From Streptomyces sp. Y2F8-2 (GTDB taxonomy: Bacteria; Actinomycetota; Actinomycetes; Streptomycetales; Streptomycetaceae): a stretch of 64,000 bases of DNA. The stretch is from assembly GCF_014905555.1 (NCBI RefSeq), contig NZ_BNGS01000014.1:1-64000 (forward strand), in the 5' to 3' direction. The notes beneath the pieces are model-generated. The model saw only the letters and a program-made list of their open reading frames with translations. It was not told the origin of the DNA and did not search any database. Numbering within the stretch: the stretch's first letter is position 1; every line of letters starts with the position of its first letter. Shown here in pieces: positions 51,125-63,669 of this stretch. Position numbers and translations under genes: made by a program.

Positions 51125-52534
51125 TCAGCTGCCTCCGGTGTGGACCTGGAAGGCGGCGCGGCGCACGGCCCTGGCGAGCGCCGGGTCCGGGTGGGCGGCG
51201 GCGAGCGCGACCAGGACCTGGACGGTACGGGGGTGTCCGACCGCGCGCACCTCGTCGAGCAGCGCGGGCACGGTGGCCTGCACGGCGGACTCCAGGTGGC
51301 GGACCAGGAGCGGGGCCTCACCGTGGTCGGCGACGGCGGCGGCGGTGTCGACCCACAGCCAGGTGGCCTCCTCCCGGGTGAGCACCTCGTGGGCGTCCTC
51401 CGGGTCGGCGCCGTCGTGCTCGGCGAGCCAGAGCAGGGCGTAGGGGCGCAGTGTGGTCTCCTCGGCGGCGCGGCGCACCTCGGGCTCGGCGGGCGCGCCG
51501 ACCACACGCAGCGCCTCGAAGGCCAGACCGCGCAGCAGGGCGTCCTCGCCGCGGGCGGCGCCGAGGAGTTCGGTGACGGCGCTGCCGACGGGGCGGGCGG
51601 CCAGCCAGGCGCGGTACTCGGCGCGCGCCGCGTTCGGGCGGAGCCGGGCGCAGCCGCGGAGCATGTCCTCGGCGTTCTGCTCGATGTTCCCGGCGGGGCT
51701 CTGCGCGGCGACGCAGATCTGCTCCAGCTTGACCCAGACCGCCCAGCTGCCGAGCGGGGTGAGGGTGGCCTGCCCGTCGGCACAGGTGAGGGCGCCGACG
51801 TAGGCGAGCGCGTCGAGGGCCCAGGCGAGCAGGGGGGCCAGCTCGGACTCGTCGGCGGAGTCGGGGACCGGCGGCACGACAGGCTCGGGCCGGGGTCCGT
51901 AGGGGACCTCGCAGCGCTCGGTGCGCAGTTCGGTGACCCGCTGCTGGAGCAGGTCGAGGAGCTGCTCGACGGGCACGGGCCCGGCGGACAGCTGGAGGAA
52001 GGAGAGCACCTGGGGCATGGCCGAGACGACCTCGGCGACGGCGGCGTGCTCTCGGTCCGCCGGCTCGGGGCAGGCGAGCGACCAGGCGTCGAAGAGGGCG
52101 ACCCAGCCGCGCAGTACGGCGGAGTCGTCCCGGTCCCAGGCGCGCAGCCGCCAGCCGGGGCGGGCGCTGTCGCCGTGCACCTCGACGAGACCGGCCAGAC
52201 GCGCGGTGTCCCAGTCGGCGCGCACCTGATCGACGGTCAGGCCGAGGTCGGCGGCCGCCCGTTCCGCGGTGGCGTCGGACAGGGCGCCCTTGCCGTCGGG
52301 GGACGCGCCCTCGCGGCCGGGGCCGAGCGTGGCGTCGGCCCAGTGGGCGACACGGGCCGCTCCGGCCAGGCGGGCGCGGGCCATTTTGGCGAGTTCCGCG
52401 GGCGGCGGCGTGCCCTCCGGCGGCCTGGGTGCGGGGCGGCGCGTGCGGCGCTGGGTCACCGCTCGGGGGGCGGCGGCCAGCGGCCGCGGTCGGACGAGTC
52501 GGAGCCTGGAGTCGCGCGGAGTACGGGACGTCAC
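51125..52534 (-). CDS. Conserved hypothetical protein with helical-repeat region
   Basis: A 469-residue protein that I do not recognise. The basic N-terminal 50 residues (TSRTPRDSRLRLVRPRPLAAAP) are probably disordered; about 90-150 may be a winged-helix-like segment; the C-terminal half (about 280-469) is made of Ala/Leu/Glu-rich helices of 15-20 residues resembling HEAT-like repeats, for example GEDALLRGLAFEALRVVG and VPALLDEVRAVGHPRTVQVLVALAAAHPDPALARAV. No membrane segment. GTG at 52534 is chosen; ATG at 52570 is possible. Normal codon use. Confidence 0.8.
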   Translation of the reverse strand: MTSRTPRDSRLRLVRPRPLAAAPRAVTQRRTRRPAPRPPEGTPPPAELAKMARARLAGAARVAHWADATLGPGREGASPDGKGALSDATAERAAADLGLTVDQVRADWDTARLAGLVEVHGDSARPGWRLRAWDRDDSAVLRGWVALFDAWSLACPEPADREHAAVAEVVSAMPQVLSFLQLSAGPVPVEQLLDLLQQRVTELRTERCEVPYGPRPEPVVPPVPDSADESELAPLLAWALDALAYVGALTCADGQATLTPLGSWAVWVKLEQICVAAQSPAGNIEQNAEDMLRGCARLRPNAARAEYRAWLAARPVGSAVTELLGAARGEDALLRGLAFEALRVVGAPAEPEVRRAAEETTLRPYALLWLAEHDGADPEDAHEVLTREEATWLWVDTAAAVADHGEAPLLVRHLESAVQATVPALLDEVRAVGHPRTVQVLVALAAAHPDPALARAVRRAAFQVHTGGS

Positions 52535-52725
52535 AGGTGCAGTCTTCCGGTTGACGGTCCGAAAACCCAAACGGAATGCCTTGAGGGACGCCGCCGGGAG
52601 CCGGCGAGAGGTGCCTCAGAGGGCCGGGGAAAGGGGACAGTGCTGGTCGGGTGGGCCAAGCGGAAGCGGGTGCGAAAGGGCGCCGCGGCGTGTGCCCGCC
52701 GACGCGGGCCGTTGCTTCGACACCG

Positions 52726-53853
52726 TCACATCAGTGGCGTGAGGAAGCGCCGCATGGCCTCCTCGTAGGCCTCGGGGTCGGCGTTCCACATGGCGCCGTG
52801 CGGGGCGTTCTCCACCGTGTGCAGGGTGACCAGGTTCGCGCGCCGCTCGGCGAGACGGCGTGAAAGGCCCCAGGGGGCGATCGTGTCGTCGGGCCCGTGG
52901 AAGATCAGCACCGGCACGTTGAGGTGCTGCGGGTCCGCAGCCTTCTGGGTGCGGTCGCCGTGCACACCGGTGCGGCCCTGCGCGGCGCGGACGGCCAGCG
53001 GCAGCAGGGCTCCGGGGGTGCGGCGGGCGGCGGCCAGGGCGCGCAGCGTGGCCTCCCAGCTGAGGACGGGTGAGTCCAGGACGAGCCCGGAGACCCGCTC
53101 GCGCACCGCCGAGTGGGCGGCGGCGTGCAGCGCCATGGCGGCGCCGGTGGACCAGCCGTGCAGCACGATCCGTTCGGCCCCGGACCGCACCGCGTGGCGG
53201 ATCGCGGCGTCCACGTCGCGCCACTCGGTCTCGCCGAGGTGGTTCAGGCCGTCCGGGGAGCGGGGCGCCCCCGGGTCGCCGCGGTAGGCGATGTCGAGGA
53301 CCGGGAAGTGGTGGCGCTGCAGGAATCCCATGACGTTCATGGGGTGTTCGCGGGTGGTGCCCAGCCCGTGCACGGTGATCACCCAGGTGTCACGGGCGCC
53401 CGGCAGGAACCAGGCGGGCAGGGTCCCGAGTTCGCCGGGCACCTCCACGTCGGTGTGGTCGAGGCCGAGGGCGGTGCGGGGATCGCCGGTGTACAGGGCG
53501 GGGGTGAGCCAGACCTTGTCACCGGGCTCGAGCGTGCCGTGCGTGACGCGTTCCAGACGGCGTACGACCGTGTCGACGGTGTGCGGGGCGGAGTCCAGGA
53601 CCGGGCCGACGACCGCGTGCGAGCCGTCACCGGCCAGCCCGTAGGTGCCGGGACGCCGGGAGGCCAGGTCGCGGGTGAGGGCGATCCGGCCGGCCGCCAG
53701 GGAGTGCACGGTGAGGCGGGGTTCCGTGGGCAGCGGACGCCCCGGCGGCGCCTTCAGCGCGGCGTCGCTGGCGAAGCGGCCCGCGGCGACGCCGGCGGCG
53801 CCCGCGGCGATGGCTACGGTGACGGCTGCGGCCGCCGCTTTGACAGTGCGCAT
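52726..53853 (-). CDS. Alpha/beta hydrolase, membrane-anchored or exported
   Basis: A 375-residue hydrolase with an N-terminal hydrophobic segment (about 4-24: VKAAAAAVTVAIAAGAAGVAAG) serving as signal or anchor. Catalytic serine in the nucleophile elbow HGWSTG, aspartate in HGPDDTIAP and histidine in APHGAMW form the triad. The long N-terminal segment before the fold (about 25-170) is unusual and may be a separate domain. Esterase or thioesterase activity is likely; the substrate is unknown. ATG at 53853 after GGAGA. Confidence 0.9.
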   Translation of the reverse strand: MRTVKAAAAAVTVAIAAGAAGVAAGRFASDAALKAPPGRPLPTEPRLTVHSLAAGRIALTRDLASRRPGTYGLAGDGSHAVVGPVLDSAPHTVDTVVRRLERVTHGTLEPGDKVWLTPALYTGDPRTALGLDHTDVEVPGELGTLPAWFLPGARDTWVITVHGLGTTREHPMNVMGFLQRHHFPVLDIAYRGDPGAPRSPDGLNHLGETEWRDVDAAIRHAVRSGAERIVLHGWSTGAAMALHAAAHSAVRERVSGLVLDSPVLSWEATLRALAAARRTPGALLPLAVRAAQGRTGVHGDRTQKAADPQHLNVPVLIFHGPDDTIAPWGLSRRLAERRANLVTLHTVENAPHGAMWNADPEAYEEAMRRFLTPLM

Positions 53854-53953
53854 CCATCCAGTCTCCCGGTGGAGCCCGCCCCCGGCCAGTGGGGGGAAGG
53901 GCGCGGTGTGACCCACGGGGCGCGCCGCAAGGCGGCCCCGGCCGGCCGGTCCC

Positions 53954-54691
53954 CTAGGGTCTCGGCCCCTGATGCTGCCCGTACCCCCGCAACCGCTCCC
54001 CTACCTCCGCCACCTGCTCCCGGCTGAGCAGGTGCGGGGTGAGGCCCGGCACGGACGAGGCCGTCAGCCACACGCGGCACATCCACTCCAGCTGGGCCGT
54101 GCGGTCGTAGGCCTGGTCCAGTGAGGCACCGTGGGCGACCGTGCCGTGGTTCTGCAGCAGGCAGGCGCTCCGGTCGGTCAGGGCGCGGAGCATGTTCTCG
54201 GCCAACTCGGGGGTGCCGTAGGCCGCGTAGGGGGCGACCCGCACCGCACCTCCCAGCGCGGCGGCCATGTAGTGGATGAGCGGCAGCTCCTGTACGAGCG
54301 TGGAGACGGCCGTGGCGTAGGGGGCGTGGGTGTGCACGACGGCCCGGGCGTCCGTCGTGCGGTAGACGGCCAGGTGCATGGGCAGCTCGCTGGTCGGGCG
54401 CAGCGTGCCGAGCACCTGGTGTCCGTCCAGGTCGACTCCGACCACGTCGCCCGGCGTCAGCCGCTCGTACGGCACCCCGGTGGGGGTGACCAGCACGGTG
54501 TCGCCGACGCGTACGGAGACGTTGCCGGAGGTACCGACGACCAGTCCGTCGGCGACCGTGCGGCGGGCCGTCGCGACGAGCCGATCCCAGGCCCGCGCCA
54601 CCTCCTCCGCCGCCGCGGCCGGCGCAGCCGGCCCCCGCCCGTGCCGTACGGCCTCCCGGGCGTCCCCTGCGTCATGTCGCTGATCGGCCAT
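53954..54691 (-). CDS. Class II aldolase/adducin-family protein
   Basis: A 245-residue zinc-dependent class II aldolase of the fuculose-phosphate/adducin type. Recognisable: GLVVGTSGNVSVRV (about 52-65), VLVTPTGVPYERLTPGDVVGVDLDG, the SELPMHLAVY glutamate, the zinc ligand pair in HTHAPYATA and the third in NHGTVAHG. It may act on a sugar phosphate such as L-fuculose 1-phosphate or methylthioribulose phosphate. ATG at 54691 gives the best family length; no strong ribosome site. Upstream lies a 405-base spacer. Confidence 0.88.
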   Translation of the reverse strand: MADQRHDAGDAREAVRHGRGPAAPAAAAEEVARAWDRLVATARRTVADGLVVGTSGNVSVRVGDTVLVTPTGVPYERLTPGDVVGVDLDGHQVLGTLRPTSELPMHLAVYRTTDARAVVHTHAPYATAVSTLVQELPLIHYMAAALGGAVRVAPYAAYGTPELAENMLRALTDRSACLLQNHGTVAHGASLDQAYDRTAQLEWMCRVWLTASSVPGLTPHLLSREQVAEVGERLRGYGQHQGPRP

Positions 54692-55096
54692 GCCGCGATC
54701 CTGCCAGGCGGGGTCCGCGCGGGGGTGGCCCGGCGCACGGCAGGCTGGAAGCCACGGATCCGGAAGAGTACGTATAGGGATACACCTCCCTCCGGAGGCG
54801 GTACACAACAACGGAAGCCTGGAGGGTGACCGAAATCTCTTGAGCCGGTCCCGGGAGCGGCTCAACCGGTTCACGACGCGCCGGCGGAGAGCCCGGCTCA
54901 ACCCCCCGAGACGCACCAGAGCTTCCGGAAGCCTGAATTGCGGCTTCGTTCGAGGTGCGACCCTCGTCGGCCGACCACAAACGGAACGCCGATACGCCGA
55001 TCGGTACACCCTGCGGCCCGCCTCAGTTCATCTTCCGTTCACCCAGGTTGCCTACGGTCCAACAGCCACTGACCTTCCCCACAGAAGCCTGGGTAA
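54692..55096. other. Intergenic stretch upstream of the PiT gene
   Basis: No gene seen. It holds a hairpin TTGAGCCG-n10-CGGCTCAA (54840-54865), a related AGCCCGGCTCAA copy nearby (54890-54901), an AT-richer patch around TATAGGGATA (54775-54784) that may hold the aldolase promoter, and the PHO box at 55026-55053. Confidence 0.6.
55026..55053 (+). promoter_or_regulatory. PHO box (PhoP-binding direct repeats)
   Basis: GTTCATC (55026-55032) and GTTCACC (55037-55043) repeat with the 11-base period of Streptomyces PHO boxes (consensus GTTCACC), followed by a weaker TTGCCT unit. It lies about 45 bases upstream of the PiT phosphate transporter ATG. From memory, pitH2 of S. coelicolor is PhoP-controlled, which agrees. 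Confidence 0.75.
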
Positions 55097-56392
55097 ATGG
55101 AACACATCACGCTCCTCCTCGGAATCGTGATCGTCACCGCTCTCGTGTTCGATTTCACGAACGGTTTCCACGACACAGCCAACGCGATGGCGACGACCAT
55201 CTCGACCGGCGCCCTGAGGCCCAAGACGGCGGTGGCGATGTCCGCCGCGCTGAACCTCCTCGGCGCCTTCCTCTCTGTCGAGGTCGCCAAGACGATCTCC
55301 GGCGGCATCATCAACGAACAGGGCATACGCGTCGAAGTGATCTTCGCCGCCCTGGTGGGCGCCATCCTGTGGAACCTGCTGACCTGGCTCCTGGGTCTGC
55401 CGTCCAGCTCCTCCCACGCCCTCTTCGGCGGTCTGATCGGTGCGGCCGTCACCTCGGCCGGCTGGTCCGCGGTGAACGGCTCGACGATCGTCACCAAGGT
55501 CCTGATCCCCGCGGTGGCCGCGCCGCTCGTGGCGGGTCTCGCCTCGATGCTCGCCACCCGCCTGTCGTACGTGATCGGCAGCCGCGCCGACGAGAAGGCG
55601 ACCGCGAAGGGCTACCGGGCCGGCTCGATCGCCTCGGCGGGCCTGGTCTCCCTGGCCCACGGCACGAACGACGCGCAGAAGACGATGGGCATCATCACGC
55701 TGGCCCTGGTCACCGGCGGTGTCATCGCCCCCGGCTCGAACCCTCCCACCTGGGTCATCGTCTCGGCCGGTCTGGCCATAGCGCTCGGCACCTACCTGGG
55801 CGGCTGGCGCATCATCCGCACCCTCGGCAAGGGCCTGACGGACCTGGCGCCGCAGCAGGGCTTCGCCGCCCAGACCAGCGCGGCGACCGCGATCCTCGCC
55901 TCCTCGCACCTCGGCTTCTCGCTCTCCACCACCCAGGTCTGCTCCGGCGCCGTCATGGGCGCGGGACTCGGCCGCAAGGGCGGCGTGGTCCGCTGGTCCA
56001 CCGCGACCCGGATGCTGACCGCGTGGGTTCTGACGCTCCCGGCGGCCGGCCTGGTCGGCGCGGGCGCCGAACTCCTCACCAAGCAGGGCACCTGGGGCAC
56101 GGTCGCCACCGGCGTACTGCTGGTCGCCGGCGCCGGGGTCATCTGGACCCTGTCGCGCCGCAAGCCGGTCACGGTGGACAACGTCAACGACGTCGAGACG
56201 GAGCCCGCGGGCGTCGTCACCGCGGCGATCGCGGCGGTCATCCCGCCCCCGGCGGGCCCCGTCGTCGCGGCCGACAGCACGGCGCCCGGCGCCGCCCCGG
56301 CGGACACGGACGCCACCAGCGACCTGCAGGCCACGATCCCGGCCCCTGACGCCGGCCCCTCCCCCGAGCCGGCCCCCGCCGCCACGGTTTAA
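55097..56392 (+). CDS. PiT-family inorganic phosphate transporter (PitH2-like)
   Basis: A 431-residue low-affinity phosphate permease with about ten helices. The two PiT signatures are intact: DFTNGFHDTANAMATTISTG near the N-terminus and SLAHGTNDAQKTMGII near residue 190. The C-terminal 70 residues form an Ala/Pro-rich tail. Usually moves phosphate as a metal complex with protons. ATG at 55097, behind a PHO box, so induced or tuned by PhoR-PhoP under phosphate limitation. A 71-residue membrane protein follows in the same operon. Confidence 0.94.
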   Translation: MEHITLLLGIVIVTALVFDFTNGFHDTANAMATTISTGALRPKTAVAMSAALNLLGAFLSVEVAKTISGGIINEQGIRVEVIFAALVGAILWNLLTWLLGLPSSSSHALFGGLIGAAVTSAGWSAVNGSTIVTKVLIPAVAAPLVAGLASMLATRLSYVIGSRADEKATAKGYRAGSIASAGLVSLAHGTNDAQKTMGIITLALVTGGVIAPGSNPPTWVIVSAGLAIALGTYLGGWRIIRTLGKGLTDLAPQQGFAAQTSAATAILASSHLGFSLSTTQVCSGAVMGAGLGRKGGVVRWSTATRMLTAWVLTLPAAGLVGAGAELLTKQGTWGTVATGVLLVAGAGVIWTLSRRKPVTVDNVNDVETEPAGVVTAAIAAVIPPPAGPVVAADSTAPGAAPADTDATSDLQATIPAPDAGPSPEPAPAATV

Positions 56393-56405
56393 GGAATCAC
56401 CACTC

Positions 56406-56621
56406 ATGAAGATCGACTGGGCAGCTCTCGGCTCCGTCTTCGGCGTCAGCCTCGGGGTCACCGTGGCCCTGGTGGCCCTGTTCACCCTGGGCGTCGTGGG
56501 CCTCACCAAGAAGGACTCGGCCCGGGGCGGCGCGGCCGCCCTGGCGGCGACCGGCGCCTACGCCTGTTTCGCGGCGTGCGCGGCGGCGGTCGCGTACGGG
56601 ATCCATCTGATCGTCGCCTGA
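56406..56621 (+). CDS. Small membrane protein co-transcribed with PiT
   Basis: A 71-residue protein with two membrane helices (about 6-31 and 43-68) joined by a short charged loop (TKKDSARGG). Function unknown. ATG at 56406, 13 bases after the PiT stop with AAGGAA upstream, so it is co-transcribed and may be an accessory subunit of the transporter. Followed by a terminator. Confidence 0.85.
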   Translation: MKIDWAALGSVFGVSLGVTVALVALFTLGVVGLTKKDSARGGAAALAATGAYACFAACAAAVAYGIHLIVA

Positions 56622-56668
56622 CGGCCGGGGCACTTCGGAACCGCAGCGCAGCGCTGTCGCTGCGCGTC

Positions 56669-56696
56669 ACCCCCGCAGCGGTGTCGCTGCGGGGGT
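56669..56696. terminator. Terminator of the PiT operon
   Basis: 12-bp stem ACCCCCGCAGCG (56669-56680) with CGCTGCGGGGGT (56685-56696), loop GTGT, followed by TTCTCG; it also faces the convergent gene at 56705. Confidence 0.85.
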
Positions 56697-56704
56697 TTCT
56701 CGCG

Positions 56705-57022
56705 TTACCGAGGTCGAGGGGTCCGCGAGTCGCGTTGCCGGACGGCCGCCGTCGCCCGGCCCAGGACACGGAGACGCTCCGTGACCGGGGTGAGGCCCCA
56801 CCACAGTCCTGCGCAGGCGGCGGCCACGATGGTGACCACCAGCCACACGAGGGCCCGCGCCGGGGTTCCGGGCACCAGCAGCGCCGCCAGCGCACCGATG
56901 CCGACCGCGAACATCCCCGTCGTCAGGGAGAAGAGTGCCAGCGGAGCCGCTGCCGCCAGCGAGGGGTGCGGCGCGTGGGGACCTCCCGCGCCTGCCGAGA
57001 ATTCCTTGGCCCTGTCCCCCAT
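56705..57022 (-). CDS. Small integral membrane protein, function unknown
   Basis: A 105-residue protein: charged N-terminus (GDRAKEFSAGAGGPHAPHPSL), two membrane helices (about 25-52 and 57-75), then a basic tail (ERLRVLGRATAAVRQRDSRTPRPR). I do not recognise the family. ATG at 57022 has GGAGGG seven to twelve bases upstream, which excludes the longer frame. Convergent with the PiT operon. Confidence 0.75.
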   Translation of the reverse strand: MGDRAKEFSAGAGGPHAPHPSLAAAAPLALFSLTTGMFAVGIGALAALLVPGTPARALVWLVVTIVAAACAGLWWGLTPVTERLRVLGRATAAVRQRDSRTPRPR

Positions 57023-57299
57023 GTGGGTCCCTCCCGTCCTCTGGACGGTTCGCTCGGACACCGTCCACTGCCGGGTTTCTCGAGTTCGGCCAGCAAAGCA
57101 CACCCCGCCGTACGGCGAAAGACGACCACCGGAGCGGTGCGCCGTTTCGAGTCACGCGCCGGAACGCGCGCCCCCGGACCGCCTACTTCGACCGCCACTT
57201 CACAACGAAAAGCGCGATTCGGGCAACTGACGCGATTTCAGCGGTGTGGAACTCGGCACACCGCAGCGTCGCAGGTCAAGAGCAAGTTGACGGCTGTTC

Positions 57300-57432
57300 T
57301 GGGCGCGTGGTGGACTGCCGGAGCCAGTACGGCGGCAGGAGAGGAAGCCGGTGCAAGTCCGGCGCGGTCCCGCCACTGTCACCGGGGAAGAACTCCCCGG
57401 GAGCCAGGAACTCTCACCGCCGGTCTCGTCGA
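57300..57432 (+). promoter_or_regulatory. Cobalamin (AdoCbl) riboswitch
   Basis: The conserved core is clear: GAAGCCGGTGCAAGTCCGGC (57343-57362), then GCGGTCCCGCCACTGTCACC, and the B12 box GAGCCAGGAACTC (57401-57413), with helical segments on both sides. It precedes a cobalamin-synthesis operon, so adenosylcobalamin should repress it. A later hairpin CCGACCG-ca-CGGTCGG (57510-57525) just before the cobD ATG could be the expression platform that hides its ribosome site. Boundaries are approximate. Confidence 0.92.
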
Positions 57433-57469
57433 ACCAGGGCGTGGACACCCTGAGTGAGGACATATCGCC

Positions 57470-57529
57470 ATGCGCGGCTGCCGATTGAGGTTCTGTCACC
57501 GAGCACCGTCCGACCGCACGGTCGGCTGA
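57470..57529 (+). CDS. Leader ORF between riboswitch and cobD
   Basis: A 19-codon ORF (MRGCRLRFCHRAPSDRTVG) begins 38 bases after the riboswitch, with TGAGG about ten bases upstream, and stops four bases before the cobD ATG. Its 3' half overlaps the 57510-57525 hairpin. Translation of it would open that hairpin and couple to cobD, so it may be a functional leader peptide rather than a chance ORF. It is unproven. Confidence 0.45.
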   Translation: MRGCRLRFCHRAPSDRTVG

Positions 57530-57533
57530 GCCG

Positions 57534-58490
57534 ATGGGTGCCGATCGCGTCTTCGCGTACGGCGCCGCCGCCGGCCTCCTCGGCGACCTCCTGCTGGGCG
57601 ATCCACGCCGCGGGCATCCGGTCGCCGCGTTCGGGCGGGCCGCGGCGGCCGTGGAACGGGTGCTGTGGCGGGACCACCGCGGGTGGGGCGCACTGCACAC
57701 AGCCGTCTGCGCCGGGGGTGCCGTGACAGCGGCGGCGCTCGCCGCATCCGCCGTACGTCCCTCCCGTACCGCCGCCACGGCCCTGACCGCCGCCGCCACC
57801 TGGGCCGTGGTCGGGGGCACGTCGCTCGCCCGGGAGGCACGCGCCATCGGGCGCGCCCTGGAGGCGGGGGACGTCGAGGCCGCGCGCGCCCGGCTGCCGC
57901 ATCTGTGCGGGCGGGACCCGCAGGCGCTGGACGCGGACGGGATCGCCCGGGCGGTCGTCGAGTCCGTCGCCGAGAACACCTCCGACGCCGTGGTGGGCGC
58001 GCTCACCTGGGGAGCCGTCGCCGGAGTGCCCGGTCTCGCGGGGTTCCGCGCCGTCAACACGCTCGACGCCATGGTCGGGCACAAGTCGCCCCGCTACCGG
58101 CGTTACGGATGGGCCTCGGCACGCCTCGACGACGTCGTGGGATGGCCGGGAGCACGGCTCACCGCCGTTCTCGCGGCAGCGGCGGGCCCCGATCCGCGGG
58201 GCGCGGTGCGCGCCTGGCGTACCGACGCCGCGAAGCACCCGAGCCCCAACGCCGGGCCCGTGGAGGCGTCGTTCGCGGGCGCCCTGGGTGTGCGGCTGGG
58301 CGGGACGCTGTCGTACGGGGGGCGCGTGGAGCACCGGCCCGTGCTCAACGCGGCCGGGCGCGCCGTCTGTACGGACGACATCGAGCGGGCCGTACGGCTC
58401 TCCCGGCGCGTGAGCGGGCTCGCGCTCGGCATCACGGTCGCCGGGCGCCTGGCGGCCCGAAGGCTTCTCGCGAAGGGACGGACGTCATGA
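57534..58490 (+). CDS. cobD: Adenosylcobinamide-phosphate synthase CobD/CbiB
   Basis: A 318-residue membrane enzyme that attaches aminopropanol (or its phosphate) to adenosylcobyric acid. Family motifs: GLLGDLLLGDPRRGHPVAAFGRAA, LDADGIARAVVESVAENTSDAVVGALTWGAVAGVPGLAGFRAVNTLDAMVGHKSPRYRRYGWASARLDDVVGWPGARLTA in outline, and DAAKHPSPNAGPVEASFAGALGVRLGG. ATG at 57534. Its stop overlaps the cobQ ATG (ATGA). Regulated by the upstream cobalamin riboswitch. Confidence 0.95.
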   Translation: MGADRVFAYGAAAGLLGDLLLGDPRRGHPVAAFGRAAAAVERVLWRDHRGWGALHTAVCAGGAVTAAALAASAVRPSRTAATALTAAATWAVVGGTSLAREARAIGRALEAGDVEAARARLPHLCGRDPQALDADGIARAVVESVAENTSDAVVGALTWGAVAGVPGLAGFRAVNTLDAMVGHKSPRYRRYGWASARLDDVVGWPGARLTAVLAAAAGPDPRGAVRAWRTDAAKHPSPNAGPVEASFAGALGVRLGGTLSYGGRVEHRPVLNAAGRAVCTDDIERAVRLSRRVSGLALGITVAGRLAARRLLAKGRTS

Positions 58491-60015
58491 GCGGGGGACT
58501 CCTCGTCGCCGGTACCACCTCCGACGCCGGCAAGAGCGTCGTCACCGCCGGGATCTGCCGCTGGCTCGTACGGCAGGGGGTCAAGGTCGCGCCGTTCAAG
58601 GCGCAGAACATGTCCCTGAACTCCTTCGTCACCCGCGAGGGCGCCGAGATCGGGCGGGCGCAGGCCATGCAGGCCCAGGCGTGCCGTATCGAGCCGACCG
58701 CGCTGATGAACCCGGTGCTGCTCAAGCCGGGCGGCGAGCAGAGCAGCCAGGTCGTGCTGCTGGGCAAGCCGGTCGGCGAGCTGAGTGCGCGCGGGTACCA
58801 CGGGGGGCGGCAGCAGCGGCTCCTCGGCACCGTGCTGGACTGCCTCGCCGAGTTGCGGGGCACGTATGACGCGGTGATCTGTGAGGGGGCCGGCAGCCCG
58901 GCGGAGATCAACCTGCGGCGCACCGACATCGTGAACATGGGGATCGCCCGCAACGCCCGGCTGCCCGTGCTGGTCGTCGGCGACATCGACCGCGGCGGCG
59001 TCTTCGCGTCCTTCTTCGGGACGGTGGCGCTGCTCTCGCCCGAGGACCAGGAGCTCGTCGCCGGATTCCTGGTCAACAAGTTCCGCGGGGACGTCAGCCT
59101 GCTGGAACCGGGCCTCGACATGCTGCGGGACCTCACCGGGCGGCGCGCCTACGGAGTCCTGCCGTTCCGGCACGGGCTCGGGATCGACGAAGAAGACGGG
59201 CTCAGGGTGTCCCTGCGGGGCGCGGTCCGCGAGTCCGAAGTGACCGCCCCCGTCGGTGAGCACGTGCTGCGCGTCGCCGTCTGTGCCATTCCTCTCATGT
59301 CCAACTTCACGGACGTGGACGCGCTGGCCGCCGAGCCGGGTGTGGTCGTCCGGTTCGTGGACCGGCCGGAGGAGCTGGCGGACGCCGACCTCGTGGTGAT
59401 CCCGGGGACCCGGGGAACCGTCCGCGCCCTGGAGTGGCTGCGCGAGCGCGGCCTCGCGGACGCCCTCGTCCGAAGGGCCGCGGAAGGGCGGCCGATCCTC
59501 GGCGTCTGCGGCGGCTTCCAGATCCTCGGCGAGCACATCGAGGACGAGGTGGAGAGCCGCAGGGGGCACGTGGACGGGCTCGGAGTGCTGCCCGTGCGGG
59601 TGCGGTTCGCCCGCGAGAAGACCCTCACCCGGCCGACGGGGGAAGCCCTCGGCGAGCCCGTCGAGGGGTACGAGATCCATCACGGGGTCGCCGACATCAC
59701 CGGCGGCGACACGTTCATCTCCGATGACGAAGGACACAGCCTGGACGGCTGCCGGGTCGGGCAGACCTGGGGCACCCACTGGCACGGGTCCCTGGAGTCG
59801 GACGGCTTCCGGCGGGCCTTCCTGCGCGAGGTGGCCGCCGCCGCGGGCCGCCGCTTCGTGCCGTCCCCCGACACCTCGTTCGCCGCGCTGCGCGAGGAGC
59901 AGCTCGACCGGCTCGGCGACCTGATCGAACAGCACGCGGACACGGACGCGCTGTGGCGGCTCATCGAGTCGGGCGCGCCGCAAGGACTGCCTTTCATCCC
60001 CCCGGGAGCGCCCGC

Positions 60016-60019
<4 letters not shown>
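58487..60019 (+). CDS. cobQ: Cobyric acid synthase CobQ
   Basis: A 510-residue glutamine amidotransferase that amidates carboxylates b, d, e and g of adenosylcobyrinic acid a,c-diamide. An N-terminal P-loop synthetase (GTTSDAGKSVVTAGICRWL, residues 9-27) is followed by the triad-type amidotransferase domain: GVCGGFQILGEHIED with the catalytic cysteine and THWHGSLES with the histidine. Length is normal. ATG at 58487 overlaps cobD and its stop overlaps cobN, in an uninterrupted chain. Confidence 0.96.

Positions 60020-63665
<3,646 letters not shown>

Positions 63666-63669
<4 letters not shown>

Noticed and set aside
58103-59983. 626-residue minus-strand frame opposite cobQ
   Set aside because: Shadow of the coupled cob genes; no recognisable domain.
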